This document shows positions 4,658 to 5,353 of a stretch of 5,353 nucleotides of DNA, piece by piece. This stretch comes from an uncultured Anaerolineae bacterium (GTDB taxonomy: Bacteria > Chloroflexota > Anaerolineae > Anaerolineales > Villigracilaceae). Made by a program: the position numbers and the translations under genes. Within the stretch, counting starts at the first letter, position 1; every line of letters starts with the position of its first letter. The notes beneath the pieces were generated by a model that was not told where the DNA came from, ran no database searches, and saw only the letters and a list, made by a program, of their open reading frames with translations. The stretch spans positions 1 to 5,353 of the forward strand of contig CAINXK010000324.1 in the NCBI GenBank assembly GCA_903854805.1, given 5' to 3'.

Positions 4658-5098
4658 ATGGAATATGTGCATGTTCGTAAAACTGACCTGGCGCGCAATA
4701 CCAGCCAAATTATCCGTAATGTCTTGCGCGGACAACCCACCGTCATCGAAAATCACGGCCAGCCCGAAGCGATTGTTGTGGATGTAATTGATTATCTCAT
4801 CCTGCGCGCTTTGGCAAATTTTCATGCAGGAAATTCGCCTGCGCTCGACCCAAACGGCCCAACAGACGCCGAATTTGCCGGGTTTAATTCGCAGGGACGC
4901 TATAACCGGGCAATGGATTATTACCTGGGCAAACAGTGCAGCACCGGGCGTATGGCTGAGTTGCTGCAAACTTCCTGGCTGGATATGCGCGAGCGTTTTA
5001 ACCGCCTGGGTGTGCCATTGTTTTTGGGGCCAACCACTATTGAAGAAGCGCGCGAAGATGCTGCAAATGCGCGCAAATGGGCCAAAATAGCGCGCTAG
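4658..5098 (+). CDS. Antitoxin: Phd/YefM-like N-terminus fused to a UPF0175-like C-terminus
   Basis: A 146-residue protein. The ATG at 4658 has a strong AGGAGG (4647-4652) 5 nt before it. Residues about 5-52 have the Phd/YefM pattern (HVRKTDLARNTSQIIRNVLR, then PTVIENHGQPEAIVV and VIDYL), the fold that binds operator DNA and dimerises. Residues about 81-138 resemble UPF0175: RYNRAMDYYLGKQCSTGRMA, then ELLQTSWLDMRERF, GVPLFLG and EEAREDA, a small helix-turn-helix-like family often encoded beside PIN-type toxins. A linker rich in Pro, Asn and Gly (about 56-80) separates them. At 146 residues it is longer than a typical Phd or UPF0175 protein alone, which supports a two-domain fusion. The PIN-domain gene starts 12 nt downstream, the usual antitoxin-first order. 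It probably neutralises that toxin and represses the operon through the palindrome at 4623-4643. The role is well supported by context; the C-terminal family call is from memory of its pattern. Confidence 0.82.
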   Translation: MEYVHVRKTDLARNTSQIIRNVLRGQPTVIENHGQPEAIVVDVIDYLILRALANFHAGNSPALDPNGPTDAEFAGFNSQGRYNRAMDYYLGKQCSTGRMAELLQTSWLDMRERFNRLGVPLFLGPTTIEEAREDAANARKWAKIAR

Positions 5099-5110
5099 CA
5101 AGGCTAAACC

Positions 5111-5353
5111 ATGTGGCGACTTCTCGACAATACGGTATTGTCTAACTTCGCTGCCGCCAAACATTCGGATATTGTCTTGCAATTATGGCCTGGGCAGGCT
5201 TGTACAACGCCTGGGGTTTTACTGGAATATCAAACTGTGGTCTTGACGCGCAATTACCCGTCAGATAATTGGGCAAAATTGCCAGTGTTGGAACTGACTG
5301 AAATCGAACACAAATACATGTACTCTCTACCAACTCCGCTTGGGCCTGGTGAG
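5111..5353 (+). CDS. PIN-domain toxin, VapC/DUF3368-like (partial, 3' end missing)
   Basis: The first 81 residues of a PIN-domain protein, open at the right edge. ATG at 5111, 12 nt after the antitoxin stop, with a modest AAGG (5100-5103) 7 nt upstream, so the two genes are probably translated from one transcript. The N-terminus MWRLLDNTVLSNFA carries the first PIN acidic residue (D6) with N12. CTTPGVLLEY places the second acidic residue (E39). LPTPLGPGE ends the window at the Gly-Glu that usually holds the third (E81). PIN toxins are Mg-dependent ribonucleases that cleave tRNA, rRNA or mRNA and are blocked by their cognate antitoxin. The remaining acidic residue and the C-terminus lie outside the window. 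The class is well supported; the target cannot be deduced. Confidence 0.82.
   Translation, partial: MWRLLDNTVLSNFAAAKHSDIVLQLWPGQACTTPGVLLEYQTVVLTRNYPSDNWAKLPVLELTEIEHKYMYSLPTPLGPGE

Noticed and set aside
4643..5182. Minus-strand frame of 179 codons opposite the antitoxin
   Set aside because: It overlaps two recognisable plus-strand genes and has no family-like sequence; it is an antisense shadow.

Overview
This 5.35 kb window is bacterial and accessory in character. A multidomain SARP/BTAD plus NB-ARC regulator, a decayed Tn5-like insertion sequence and a PIN-type toxin-antitoxin pair in one neighbourhood recall filamentous Chloroflexota (Anaerolineae) or a similar large-genome lineage. That assignment is inference from gene style; no rRNA or other phylogenetic marker is present.

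Left third (1-1270, minus strand): three small paralogous genes (1-161, running off the left edge; 630-776; 942-1100). Each has a Shine-Dalgarno site. The first two encode 22-residue N-termini that match at 20 positions, and all three carry the motif PGMAV-x-T-(E/D)-(V/I)-K. Their C-terminal parts differ: one is a tandem repeat, one is Trp-containing, one is rich in Gly, Trp and Arg. Each gene has its own promoter with an extended -10 (TGATAT...), no -35, and GTGACA-type heptamers exactly 9 nt upstream of the -10. Two promoters match at 34 of 36 bases and carry two heptamers 11 bp apart, the arrangement SARP activators are known to bind. An intrinsic terminator follows the second gene.

Centre (1271-3205, minus strand): a 644-residue SARP-family regulator (winged helix, BTAD, then an NB-ARC/STAND ATPase) that stops before the TPR sensor region usual for such proteins. 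It lies directly upstream of the three small genes in the same orientation and is the obvious candidate activator of their promoters. The working model is a regulator controlling a set of short peptides with a conserved leader and variable tail, possibly RiPP-like precursors or secreted signals. No maturation or export gene lies in the window.

3226-4200 (plus strand): remains of a Tn5/IS50-like element with 19-bp terminal inverted repeats. Its transposase has two in-frame stops, a frameshift, a lost catalytic Asp and a large internal deletion. It sits 20 bp upstream of the regulator start codon. A perfect extended -10 on the minus strand lies just beyond its far end, so the element probably separated the regulator from its own promoter.

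4201-4600: no intact gene; inverted repeats, a weak terminator-like hairpin and the displaced promoter candidate. 4595-5353 (plus strand): a toxin-antitoxin operon with a clear promoter, a palindromic operator candidate, an antitoxin that looks like a Phd/YefM-UPF0175 fusion, and a PIN-domain toxin cut off by the right edge.
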